A stretch of 64,000 nt of DNA. Origin: Coprinellus micaceus (Eukaryota; Basidiomycota; Agaricomycetes; Agaricales; Psathyrellaceae). The stretch covers positions 806,001 to 870,000 of the forward strand of contig OX596346.1 of NCBI GenBank assembly GCA_951394405.1. Direction: 5' to 3'. The translations under genes were made by a program, and so were the position numbers. Under the pieces are notes generated by a model. That model searched no databases, was not told the DNA's origin, and saw nothing but the letters and a program-made list of their open reading frames with translations. Shown piece by piece: positions 47,604-58,373 of the stretch. Each line of letters starts with the position of its first letter. Position 1 is the first letter of the stretch.

Positions 47604-48279
47604 TTTGGTGAGAGCTGGGCCTCGTCGTCGGTCTGAGCCGCCTGGGGGTCCTGTTGCAGTCTTTTGTGGTTGCCAGCCGTCCTTCTAAACGTCCAGCTAG
47701 CACAACTCTTGCCTACAAGGCAGCCCGCGTCGTTCTATTCCCGAAGGAATGGTCGAAGGGGTTGAGAGAGAAAGAAAGGATGAAACGAAAGGATGAAGTT
47801 GGAGAGAAGGTGGTCGTCAGCCACCAGGAGCCTCGAAAATGGCCCACCTCACAAATCTTCCCACGATCCTGACAGGAGTAAGCCTCATCGCCTCGAGGTG
47901 CAGAATTTGGCAACAATGTTCACAATGTTGTCTTCTGCAGTAATGGGAACATGAATAATAGAAATGGGATGTGAGACCCTCTCTCGATACCCTATAGAGG
48001 CCATATCTGGGTGCGTATTGGAAATTTATGGCGCTTACGCACCCTCGATTTCAAATATCGAAATTCGGTTCCCTCTCGACGACTGCGGCACTAGGTATCG
48101 TACACGATCTTCTGGATTTACCAAGCAGAGAAACAGCCAGCACGTAGGGGCGATGGACCAGACGACGGGCGCTTAAACACTCTCGCTTGGGCCGTTAATA
48201 CCTTGACGTGCCCTTGGCACCCCCGTGAGGTCTACCTCAAATAGCATTCCGGTCAGTATAAAGTACAACCGAGTACACC
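47604..48279. other. Upstream region of chitin synthase
   Basis: About 680 nt between chitin synthase and the 3' end of the PTPA gene, both minus. Presumed chitin synthase promoter; no gene is supported. Confidence 0.5.
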
Positions 48280-50245
48280 CTAGTCAAACGGCACAGGCCT
48301 CACCCCACTCAACTTATACCCACCCCTCACCTGGCCCTGCCCACCCTGACCCTGCTCACTCTCCGCCTGCGCAGCCCCAAACACACTCGGCACCGGAATC
48401 CCACAACAATCTCCCCACCCCACCTCTCTCTGCCCCGCACCCCCGGTATCGCCACCTTCTCCCTCCCCAGGCAACGCCTCCCCTCGTGCTCGCAAAGACT
48501 CCAGAACCCTGGGATGAATCCCAGTCGCGTTTTGCGGGGCGTGGTTGTGTCCACAGGACTCGCCTTCGTTGTGTTCGTGAGCGTGGGCATCTGAGATAGG
48601 AGCAAAGGAGGGAGAATGGATGGCAGAGGTGGGGAAGGGGAGAAGAGAGCCGAAGAGGAAGTGTTGCATTACGGGTAGCTTGCCGAGGACCTCAGCGAGG
48701 TACATTTTCTTCATGCCCAAGTTGACCTTGTCCCATGTCTTCACCGCCGAAATATCGTCCAGCATCGGACTGTGCCATCTCAGCGACGCCGTCTTGATCT
48801 ATAAATCTCCTTTAGCCTTCACTTCGGGACATCCACCTTCGAGCCACTCACCGAATTAATGAAAGCAATACACGCAAAATACATCCAATCATTCCCATAC
48901 TCCTCCACAACCTCCGCATCGTGGATCGCCCGTGGCCTAATCCACTTGTGCCCCACCAGCTGCCCACTCCCCCACAGGAACGGCAAGAAATGGTAATCAT
49001 CCAACCCCCACACACCATGCGACCCCGCAGGCTCCAACCAATACGTGCTCTGCAACACCCTCATCACCGAGATATATCTCCAAAACACCCTCGTCACAAT
49101 ATACTTGTTCGTCAGAGTCGCGTCGGGGAACAAACCGAGCTTGCGGAGGCAAAGGACCCAGCAAAGCCAGTTGAGTTCCATGCCGCTGCCGTAGTCGATA
49201 CGAGTACGGTTGCCCCACATCTCGTTAAAGTAGGTACGGATTTCGGGGATGGACGAGGAGGGGAGCCCGAGTGGGACGAGGTGCGTTTCGTGGAGAGATG
49301 TCGAGGCTTCGCCGACCTTGTCGTAGAAGTCGCGGAATGCGGGGTTCCCGAATCGAGATGCTGCGTTCGGGACTGGAGGAGTATCTTTCGCGATGGACTC
49401 GACCTCGTCCCAGATCTTCAATAGCGCCTGTATGATCTATAGCGAAGTCGTCAACAAAAGGCGCTCGAAATCCTCAGAGAGAACGGGGACGTTGATGCGA
49501 GAGTTCAAAGGTTTAATAAGAGAGAAGTTGTACGAGAAAAGAGAAACTTGAAGTGGGCTTGGATGGGATGTAGGAAGCGACATCCACCAGCTGTAAGAAC
49601 GCGTCCACTACATTCGACAACGGGGAGCCTGGGGGATCTCTTAACGGCACCTGGGTGAACAAAGCACCTCACGGGAGTCGCAACAATCAGCCCAAGTACC
49701 TCGCGAGGCGACAGGCCTGCAGAACCTCGTGGAACTGAAGAGGCGGCTTCCCAACAACTGGGTCCGTTCGCACCTTCGTACAGATACGATTCCCCTCATC
49801 GATCTCAAGCTCGGGGTCGATGGATGTTACGAGGGAACAGAGTAGTCCGCTCACTGTTTGGACCAACATCGGCCACCCACGACCCATGAGATCCAGAACA
49901 TGGCAAGACCCGAGAGGATGCGCGACGAGGAAGAGTTGGTGAAGCTTGAACGAAAACGAAAACGAAAACAGACCACAGAGCAGAACCGAAAGTGGTACTC
50001 ACAGGAATGTCCTTAACCTCCTCCTCCCCATCCCTCAGCTTTACACCTTTGACCGCACCGTTCAGCTCGTCAATGAACTCCACAATCTCTCCATGCGTAG
50101 GAGACTGCTGGAACGCGACGAGCTGCTCCGGGGTCAAGATCCTCTTGGAGGGCGCTTGGAAACTGCTCGAATTCGCTGGACTTTCGTTCGTCGTTGGCCT
50201 TGATGAGCTGGTCGAAGCTTCTGCTTGTGGTGCGATATGAACCAT
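48280..50245 (-). CDS. PTPA, serine/threonine-phosphatase 2A activator (peptidyl-prolyl isomerase)
   Basis: This is the phosphotyrosyl phosphatase activator (Rrd1/Rrd2 family), which folds and activates the PP2A catalytic subunit and has prolyl isomerase activity. Exons 50245-50003, 49436-48852 and 48798-48280 sum to 1,347 nt (448 aa), phases matching. The family blocks are all present: RILTPEQLVAFQQSPTHGEI at the N-terminus, ASRFGNPAFRDFYDKV, DYGSGMELNWLCWVLCLRKL, SHGVWGLDDYHFLPFLWGS, GHKWIRPRAIHD, and MLDDISAVKTWDKVNLGMKK...EVLGKLPVMQHFLFGSLL. The C-terminal extension beyond the domain is long and His/Gly-rich (HAHEHNEGESCGHNHAP). The first intron, 566 nt, is about ten times longer than others here and may hide a small exon. 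Confidence in the family is very high. Confidence 0.93.
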
Positions 50246-50989
50246 CTTCGGCCTGTCTTTTGTGTATCGGACGGTCCTTGTCTCTTCCTCCTTGAAGGGA
50301 CAGTAGGATGGTGGTGGTTCGGGTTCAAGTCACAGCGCGGTGCTTGATCTGGGAAAGATCTACCCCTATTTCGCGCCGTATCAGGTATCTCGTTCACACG
50401 ACCGACCTGGCAGGGAAAGTTGGATGAATCAATTTAACAAGCTCTCTACGACGTAAATACCATTTTAGGAGGAACTAGCGTGCCTGAGGTATTCTCAGGT
50501 GAGCAGGGAGGAAGTTTCCTTCTCTCTCGATGGTTTGAGCGAGAGTTACAATGGCCTTTTTGCGAGATCAGTGGGCGCTTATCAGCAGGATGACCGTCTC
50601 AACGAATGAATCGCTTACGCGCGAAGAGATCTGTGACTCGTGGGGCAAACGCGACGTGATCAAAGTCCCCGCATCCTGTTCCTTAGTGACGCTCGCCAGC
50701 CCAATTCGCTGCGAAGACGCCTCGATACCATGATGAAGAGTCTGGAGCGGACGTCTTAGGCTGAGGAGAGCGTTCCCTTCAATGCAGCTGATTCCTGTAT
50801 GCGAAGTGTACACCGAAGATCTCGCCGCACTCGAGCCATTGCAAATTTGCTGGGTTAAGGCCGCCCGTATCGCAGTCAATTCAGTTTAAATCGCCCAACC
50901 TAGACTCGTCGATACTGGAAGACCTTCTCCTAAGCGGGCCATACGACTCCTGGCACTGCAGACCTGAGAGAAAGTCTTCCGAGTGTTCC
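50246..50989. other. Upstream region of PTPA
   Basis: About 740 nt. It includes CTGATAAGCGCCC on the minus strand at 50573-50585, a 13-bp match to the motif found upstream of two F-box genes, here about 330 nt before the PTPA ATG. No supported gene. Confidence 0.4.
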
Positions 50990-51488
50990 TCAAACCCCGA
51001 ACCCCCGGCAGGTGATCGCCATGTCAGAGGCCTTTGACCAGTCTCTAGTGTGCGAGGTAGTGGTGTAGGTAAAGGTGAAAGTTGATTGGGTGACTACGCT
51101 AATGTACTCTCCACCACCCACCAACGAACCACCGAACCAAGGACTTTGCACGAAGAGGTGATGTGTAGACTCCCGTACTGGACGGCCCAACCGACATTTT
51201 GGATCGGTTGTGCCTAGACAGGCGTTCACCGTCATCTAACTGGTTTGGTATCGCGTAGAGTTGGACCGCAGAAGAGAAGCTGGGGGTTGCTTTGTTGTAG
51301 GGGTGGAAGGGTGGTGGATGAGGGTTCCAGAGACAAAGGTTGAATGTGGGGTTGTTGTTGTGCGTCGGATCGGTTGGTAACGTGTCGCCGTGACGTTGGA
51401 AGAACGCCTGGTCGATGGAATAAGGCAATCTGAGAGCGACGAGGGCTGTGTATGGGGAGAAAGGCGTGAAATCGTCGAAAGCAAAAGC
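50990..51488 (-). CDS. Small unknown gene, 5' exon not located
   Basis: Two exons join in frame. The first, 51488-51230, follows a good acceptor (CCTTCCTCAG) and encodes AFAFDDFTPFSPYTALVALR and LPYSIDQAFFQRHGDTLPTD. A donor after NQLDD leads to 51093-50990 (VTQSTFTFTYTTTSHTRDWS), ending in CRGFGV. The reading is open, looks less biased than the other frames, and both phases fit (259 and 104 nt). I could not find the first coding exon; it should lie upstream of 51488, close to or overlapping the leader of the plus-strand gene at 51811. No family is recognised. Confidence 0.4.
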
Positions 51489-51810
51489 CTGAGGAAGGGA
51501 TGGGAGCGGAAGTCATGGTGGTAACAGCGGTGAGCCCCTGACTGGCATAAACGGTATGTCTTTCCCACGGATAATTCACGCCCCGCAGCACAACAATTGC
51601 CGCTCTGCGACATCATCTACCCCGTCATCTTCGAAACCAGTTCTCAATCCAGGCCAGGCCTCTCCACACTCTTTTCTCCTATTTCCAATCGTCCTTCTCT
51701 TCGGGTCCCCGCCGTCGAACTCGTTCTCGCTGTCAACCAAACACCAGCTCAACTTTACATCTTCCAATCCAACCGCACGACGCGGACAGAGAACGGCAAC
51801 GACGACCACG
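51489..51810. other. Divergent promoter region
   Basis: 320 nt between the unknown minus-strand gene and the small membrane-protein gene. Open frames on the plus strand here have no ATG-supported start and read through the real gene in other frames. Confidence 0.35.
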
Positions 51811-52260
51811 ATGCCAGGCAAATACGAACTCCTCCCCACGTCCCCCCGCTCCTCCTCGCCTCTCCCCCCATACACCTCCTCGCGGTCCCCCTCGCGCTCA
51901 AACAGCCTCACATCCACCCGCTCCTCCTCGCCTCCCCCGTACCCCCCAACCCCCTCCGGGCCCTACAGCAGCAGCGGCTACGCCCCCACCTCACCGCTCG
52001 ACGAAGACGAGTCCGACCCAGAGAACCTCTCCACGTTCCACACCAACCCCCGCACCCGGGATACCAGGGAGTGCATCAGGGCCTTCCACGCCGACCCCCG
52101 CTTCAACCCCCCGCCACCAAGCCCACTAGCGAGGATTGCGCTCGTGGCGTTCGTCTTCGTCCTGTTTTACATGGCGTACCTGACGAGGAGGGCTATCTGG
52201 ATCGACTTTGGGGCGGGGATGGGGGAGGCGAAACCTGACCCCAATTTGGGGGTTTATTAG
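51811..52260 (+). CDS. Small single-span membrane protein, Ser/Pro-rich
   Basis: A single-exon gene of 149 aa. Residues 1-65 are Ser/Pro-rich and disordered (MPGKYELLPTSPRSSSPLPP). A more conserved-looking patch (NPRTRDTRECIRAFHADPRF) precedes PPPPSPLARIA and one clear transmembrane helix (LVAFVFVLFYMAYLTRR), and a short tail ends at the stop. With no signal peptide, it is probably tail-anchored or type II. Similar short proteins are common hypothetical genes in Agaricomycetes, as I recall, but I know no function. The upstream sequence is pyrimidine-rich, which fits a real promoter. Confidence 0.6.
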   Translation: MPGKYELLPTSPRSSSPLPPYTSSRSPSRSNSLTSTRSSSPPPYPPTPSGPYSSSGYAPTSPLDEDESDPENLSTFHTNPRTRDTRECIRAFHADPRFNPPPPSPLARIALVAFVFVLFYMAYLTRRAIWIDFGAGMGEAKPDPNLGVY

Positions 52261-53151
52261 AGGGTGAGGACGTCGTGAAGTGGGCGTGGGACGGGTGCTG
52301 ACGTTGTTGGCTTGTAGCTTCCTGACCGGCGCCGGCGCTATGGACTTCGTTCTCTCAACCACGACCTACTGCTCGACGCGCCCTCAATCCCCGGCGTCGC
52401 CGACAGAAGATAGACTTTTGTGCTCACGAACACTGGACTACACACCCACAACCATCCTACCTTTTTGGGGCTTATCTTGTACTTTTGCTGCGGCTGCATC
52501 TTGTGTCGCTTGTATTAGGTTAATCGGAATACCATACCCTTCCTGCTCGCGTTTTATGTCTTAGTTCTATTCTCGCCGGGATACCTGTTCCCCAAGTCCT
52601 TCCCTGCCAGCTGACCCCTCCCATTCTATATGTCAAGCGGGACTTCAAGGCGCAGGACCATAGACACCAGATCCGGGTACGTCCTCCCCCCTCCAGCCGC
52701 ATTGTATCGCCAGCTCATCCTTGTCCAGTCAGATTAAGGCCGCCAGGTTTGGTCAAATCCAGAGTGCTGAGCACGGCACGCAGCATGAGCGCCTATTGCT
52801 ATATAAATAGAAGCAAACCCTCATTCAAGTCACTCGAGCACAGGCTCCAATGCAAGGGCATTGCGTCCCAAGTTTCCTGCAGACTGCACACGATATTACG
52901 TTCGAGGTGGGCTCCTCTCTTCTGCTAGAGAGTCATCGTATCGTCCGCTCGCCCTTTCCCAATTGGGAGAGGACCAGGTTAGTCGCGCCAGCCCCGTGGC
53001 AAGGCGCTCATCCACGTGCCATGGGCGCCTACTCCCGGTATAGAGTGACAGTCGCAGCTTGAAATCCGCCGCCACGACGGGTCAATATGGGTGTTCCCCC
53101 GCTTCCGCTTTGCCCCCGCTCCCCAGTTATACGTGCGGCGATAACAACTCG
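52261..53151. other. Upstream region of F-box gene b2
   Basis: About 890 nt. A TATA box at 52802 may serve F-box gene b2, implying a leader of about 300 nt; otherwise nothing is supported. Confidence 0.4.
52802..52807 (+). promoter_or_regulatory. TATA-like box, F-box gene b2
   Basis: TATAAA in CTATATAAATAG, about 345 nt before the ATG at 53152. The distance is long, so assignment is tentative. Confidence 0.3.
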
Positions 53152-55067
53152 ATGTCTTGCGACGATTCTGAAGCAGGAGGTAACCGCTCGGCGAATGAGA
53201 GAACCACCTTGGTTTTAGGTGCGTGCAACTTGTTATCGGGGGCGAATCTCCCTGATCGATCGATTGAAGATGTATTCGATGGGACCCATTGCGTCAAACT
53301 CGAGGAAGAGTCTCCTTCAGCACGCAACAGCCCTATTCACGAAGTACTTTTCAACGAAGATATCCTCCCTGAAATCATGTTCCAACTGAGAGGCTTATAC
53401 GAGGGGAATCGGTGGAACCAGCCAGTCTCTCAACTGCTTGTCGTCAACAAGGCATTCTTCCATGCTGGGATTGGCGTCCTGTGGCAATCGATGAACAGCC
53501 TCAAGCCCGCTTTCAAACTCCTTCCGTGGTTCAACGAGGCTCAATACGAGGGCTTAGGGGTAAAGCTCCGTAGCTCAATTTTGACGCCAGAGCAACGATC
53601 GCTAACTCATATCTTTCTTTTAAGATGCACGACTACACCGGTGCTGGCGATTGGAGGAGGTTTAATATCTACTCTTCCCACATTCAACGTTTCACCTTCG
53701 AATACTCTTCAAAAGTCGATATGGCGGGGCCTTACGTCGTCGAGTTGCTGACTCTACCCGAACGACCGAACCCCCTCTTCCCCAACCTTCAACACGTGGC
53801 TATCTCTCCGTTGGGATTTGTCGGGGTCCCTTCCCTTTTCTTTCTAATCACACCCTCGCTGCGTACATTTGAGCGTATGGCCGGCGTGCCCAGGGATCCT
53901 CTCGACACTCGGGACGTGCAGCCAGATACCGCGTCGCCGTCCAAAGAGCTCATGGCCGCCTTCCCACGGTTGGCTGCCTCCTCCTTTCAATTACACTCCT
54001 TCAGTTATCTCGGACCTACCAACGATCATTTCATTTCACGTTTGTGCCAATTGAAAGCCCTCAGAACCCTTCGATTGGCAATGACGAATATGGAGACCTC
54101 AGATGCTCTTTTGTACCTTCACCGCTTGCCTCTTCTAGAGGATCTTACCGTTGAGGGGTTATGCATGGCGATACAGCACAAAGAGGACAGGCGGATTCTA
54201 GACCTTCCTCTTGGGCAAAAGGGAATGCCGAAGTTACAAGCGCTGAGCGTCTTCGCGACCCAGGCTGGGCACACCCGTGTTTTAGCGTCACTTGGCCCGT
54301 CATGTCTTCGTCAACTCCGCTTACGGTTCTTCAAAGCCACGGACCCCCTAATGCTACAGAAATGCAGCCTGATATACCTCGAGCGCAACCGTGACATAGA
54401 AACGTTTTCCGTGGAGTTCTCGTGTCAACACATCAAATACTACAGTCCCCCGATAGTCATGAAGGCCACTACCCAACAGCGGCTTGCTACAACGGCGGGC
54501 TTCTCACATGCGCTCAACGAATTCAAAAATATACGCTCCTTCTCTTTCATCGATACCCCCTACGCTTTGGCTACGGCGAATGCTCCCCTTATCCTCGCAG
54601 CTATGAATTACTGGACAACAATCACTCATGTATCCTTCCGAGTTCGTCACGGCGAAACTACCGAACCAGGCACGACATCATTGTCATCCCCGTTCCCTGG
54701 CCTCTCCTTCCTCGCGTCCACCGTCCGAAACTCATGCCCAAATCTCCTCGAGCTCGAGCTACACTTTGACCGCAATCTCGTCGTGGAGGAGGACCTCACC
54801 CCATCCATGAACGCGTGCCGAAGAGCCTTGAACCATCCGCTGCGTAATCTGAGGGTAAATACAGGCACGAACCGGGCTGAGAGCGAGAATTTGGACCTGG
54901 CTCAGTCGAGGAAGGCGGACATCGCGATGATGCTGGAGAGCCTCTTTCCGAATTTGGAGGTTGTGAGTGGATCGGGGGGAGGGCAATGGAATGAGGTGGG
55001 AGCCTTGGTTAAGGCATTTCGGAAGCATCGGGTATTTATCTTAGAGGGACTCATGGATGGTCTGTAG
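53152..55067 (+). CDS. F-box-like/LRR-like protein b2, intact
   Basis: Three exons (53152-53218, 53270-53559, 53625-55067) sum to 1,800 nt (599 aa), no frame break. The N-terminus is disordered (MSCDDSEAGGNRSANERTTL). The F-box-like segment is HEVLFNEDILPEIMFQLRG...LLVVNKAFFHAGIGVLWQSM, ending FKLLPWFNEAQYEGLG. Exon 3 begins MHDYTGAGDWRRFNIYSSHI and holds leucine-rich repeats. Its conserved family blocks are PLFPNLQHVAISPLG, LRRLRFF-like SCLRQLRLRFFKATD, FPGLSFLASTVRNSCPNLLE, LHFDRNLVVEEDL and SRKADIAMMLESLFPNLEVV. It is the reference intact copy against which b1 (20722-22671) and b3 (58374-59847) show lesions. Likely an SCF adaptor with an unknown target. Confidence 0.85.
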
Positions 55068-55563
55068 TCATACGTTCCGCGCACTCACTTCCTCAACGCT
55101 TCTTAGATCCAATAAATAGAAACTCTCGTCGGTTTTGAGCCCCCGTTTCTGCATAACCGGAATTTCCTTTCGCTGTATTCACATCTCCTATACCCAATGC
55201 GAGGATTCCGGGAACTCTTCCCGGTAAAAGTAAGTTGGAAGGGCCTGAGCTCAGAACCATGGTGGCACTGACAGACGACGCCTCTTAGCCCGGAACTCAC
55301 ACATCCCCCCCAATCCCAACCAACCCCCAATGCATCCGCCGTGCATGCCACCCCTGGATAAATGAGGCCCTTCCTCAATCCACTCTCAGGTCAAGTACTC
55401 CAGTGCACTCCGTGCTGCCAGTGGGAGCCTCAGGATGGCACGTGAACTTGAACCGAGCGCTTAACTTTCCGGACAAAACGGGAAGCAAAACCACCGCTTA
55501 TCGCCCCCATCTTCTTCCTTTCTTCGGCGAAGTCGCTGCGGACGCTCTTCTCTGAAAGGGCCC
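55068..55563. other. Spacer between F-box genes
   Basis: About 500 nt between b2 and a2; presumed promoter of a2. No supported exon. Confidence 0.45.
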
Positions 55564-57521
55564 ATGTCGAGCAGCGAAACGGATTTGGCTCTGGCAAGCT
55601 CTGATTCGGTCCTGGACCTGGGCTGGAATCATGACTCCATGGCCGCAGGTAGGCAGAGTTGACTTCGCTGCCATCGCGTCGGGCGAGCTCATCGACCTGT
55701 AGATCTGGATGTCATAGAAGAGGATGTCAAAACCCTATCTCCGGAAAATGTCGTCTCCGAAACAATAGCTTCGCGACAGGTCGGCCTTAGTCAAGATATT
55801 CTCCCTCTCATTCTCCACAACTTGAAAGGTATCCTCGTAACTGAGAGCCAAGTCTGGGAGAAAGCTGTCGCCCCACTTCTTGGTGTGAACCAATCGTTCT
55901 TTCAATGCGGTGCAGACTTGTTGTGGGACACGATGGAGAGCCTCGGGCCTGCGTTCAAACTGCTTCCTTGGTTTAAAACTTGCTATACAGGAATAGGGGT
56001 GCGTTCCACCTATGCTCTCCCAGTATACAACACTTTTAAACCCAGGATATCTATTATGTCTCACAGGGATACGAATACTCCGGCTCTCGAGAATGGGGGA
56101 GATTCAATCTATACGCATCCCGCGTCAAGAACTTCAGGCTTCGGTCTCGAACCGCGGTGACGATGACGACGCCATGGTTCATGGAGTTGTTCACCCTGCC
56201 CGGGAGGCCAGACCAATTTTTCCCTGCCCTTCAAAGTCTCGAAGTTAACCCCGATGCCCTCGAAGGGCCACCTTGTCTCTTTCTTTTCATCGGATCCCGT
56301 TTGAGGTCTCTCGAGGTTTCGGCAAACGCAGGAACCAAGGACAACATATCATCCATCCTACCTCGACTATCCATATCTTCTCCCGCCCTCCGGTCATTAA
56401 AATACCTCGGGCCTGCGAGTAGGGATTTCCTGCTGGGAGTGTCTAGGTTGAAAACCCTTACTGTGTTGGAACTACGGATCACATCCGTCGGAGATAGACG
56501 CTGGTTTCGCACCTTGCGGGAGCTACATCTACTCCAGTCTCTTTCAATCGACGCTCCGGCGTTGAATGTGTCCCTCGTTCCCCTCATGAATGAACTGCTT
56601 CCATCATACCGATCGTTCAAGAATCTGAGGTCGCAGAAGATTCGGGCAACGGAATACCAGCAGTGTCTTGTGTCAAGGGCGATTGCGCCTACCCGACTGA
56701 ACCAGCTCGAACTAGTGTTTCTTAACACCACGGACGTCATGCCCGTCAATTTGTCCATAGGCCTCTACCTCGAAGCCAACCCAATCCACACCCTGATTGT
56801 AGCCTTTGAGGACCTCCCGCCCACATCCCCGTCAGCAGTTCTACGAATCCCATCCAGCAATCGAAATGAATGGCGATCCAGTCAAGGGGCGAGTGATCTT
56901 TGCTTCTCGGCATTGAGAGGATCCAAGGACATCACGACTCTGCAGTTCTCTAACACACCTTTTAACATTGCCACATCGATTTCCCCCAAGATACTCCTCG
57001 CGATCGCATGTTGGGAACGGCTCACATCCCTTCGATTTCGTGTACGCCTCAAGGACCCGGAAGGTGCGGAGCCACCGACTTTCTTCTCCGCCCCCCCTTT
57101 CCCCGGTCTTTCCTTCCTCGCGTCCACAGTCTACAGGTCCTGTCCGAACCTGGATGAAATGGAGTGTCACTTTGATAAAACCCTCGTCGTAGAGGAAGAC
57201 CTCAGCGAGTCCCGCAATGCTTGCGAAATCCGTATGAAGGAAGCCTCGGTGGAAGGCCGCCCATACCCTAAAGACCACCATCGCCTTCGGAAGTTATGTA
57301 TCAATACTGACACAACCACCGACGAGTCGAAGAAGCTGGAGCTGCCCGTATCCCGGAAGATCCAGATCTCCACTTTCCTCGATCGCCTATTCCCAGCATT
57401 GGAAGTAGTTGAAGGATCCGATAGGGAGGGATGGAGTGAAATTGGGGCTTGGGTGAAGTCATACCAGGAGCAACGGGAACAAATAGTAGCGCGGGTTGAG
57501 GATATGTTTGCTGAGTTGTAA
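55564..57521 (+). CDS. F-box-like/LRR-like protein a2, intact
   Basis: Three exons (55564-55648, 55703-55998, 56067-57521) sum to 1,836 nt (611 aa), phases all matching. The F-box-like segment reads LSQDILPLILHNLKG...LLGVNQSFFQCGADLLWDTM and ends FKLLPWFKTCYTGIG. The second half starts GYEYSGSREWGRFNLYASRV and has leucine-rich strands with FPGLSFLASTVYRSCPNLDE, CHFDKTLVVEEDL and SRKIQISTFLDRLFPALEVV. It is the closest relative in the window of a1 (13957-15884): both share FMELFTLP.RPD.FFP and a shorter leucine-rich segment. In the mirror arrangement it occupies the position matching a1. It appears functional, so the type-a lineage survives here even if a1 is broken. Confidence 0.84.
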
Positions 57522-58373
57522 CTATGAGAAAGGGCCAGGAATCGATCATCGGTCTCCCATCAGGCAGAGTCGAAAGCATCCTTCATCCGGACAAAAGTAT
57601 CATATCGTTGACCTGTACGGTTTCGAGGTAGAGCTGAGCGTTCCCTTCCGGAAGCGGCGGACTCGAGGAACGGGTTGCTACTGTCTTTCACCGATTTTCC
57701 GTCAACAGTCTCGAGGTAGGGAGTTGAAGGTTGAAGGCCAATTGTGAGCATGATCCCATCACCGTGTCCTCTTTCCTTTGAACCACGACCTTCCCTCCTG
57801 GAGCAAATCCTCTATCGCGTCCTCAAGGAGAACCTTCGGAGTATGAATGCACTCTTTTGGATGACGATACAAGCGTAAATCCACCGCTATTCCCAGTACT
57901 GGCCTCGATGTGTGAAGGACTCCGGGTACGAGTGTATGTGTCGCACGGTCGCTGCTAAAGTTACTCAGGCGGTAGCCCGCAGGTGTGTGCCGCCATTGGA
58001 AGATCGGACAATGCTGATAGGTTGGGCTGCGGTAGGAGTTCCCGAATCCCCGCTACTTGGGATAGTCGAGCAAGTCACGAGCGGCTCGCAAATGAGTGAA
58101 TAGGGAGTCGTTAGCGTTTGTGTGCTCGACTCCGCATGAACGCTCCCTTGACGAGACCAGCCTAGGCACAACTGATAAGCGCCCGTGGTCAACGGCAGCT
58201 CCAAACACGCACCAACGCCACACCAGGGTCGCGGGGCACCTTCAGATGGGCACGTGGAACTGGCACTTACTCCTTGTTCAAATTGCCAAAACGCCGCTGC
58301 ATCGTGTTCTCTAAGGCCTTCCTCTTGCTGTCACCTTGCGCCCACTCGCTTCCGTGGTGGTGACAACGATAGC
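57522..58373. other. Spacer between F-box genes
   Basis: About 850 nt between a2 and b3. It contains the second copy of the 17-bp GATA-type motif. No supported exon. Confidence 0.45.
58168..58184 (+). promoter_or_regulatory. Shared GATA-type motif ACAACTGATAAGCGCCC
   Basis: Identical 17-bp word to that at 25822-25838, in the same orientation relative to the downstream F-box gene, about 190 nt before ATG 58374. Confidence 0.35.

Noticed and set aside
48225..48599. Pro/Ser-rich plus-strand open frame
   Set aside because: Antisense shadow of the low-complexity PTPA C-terminal extension.
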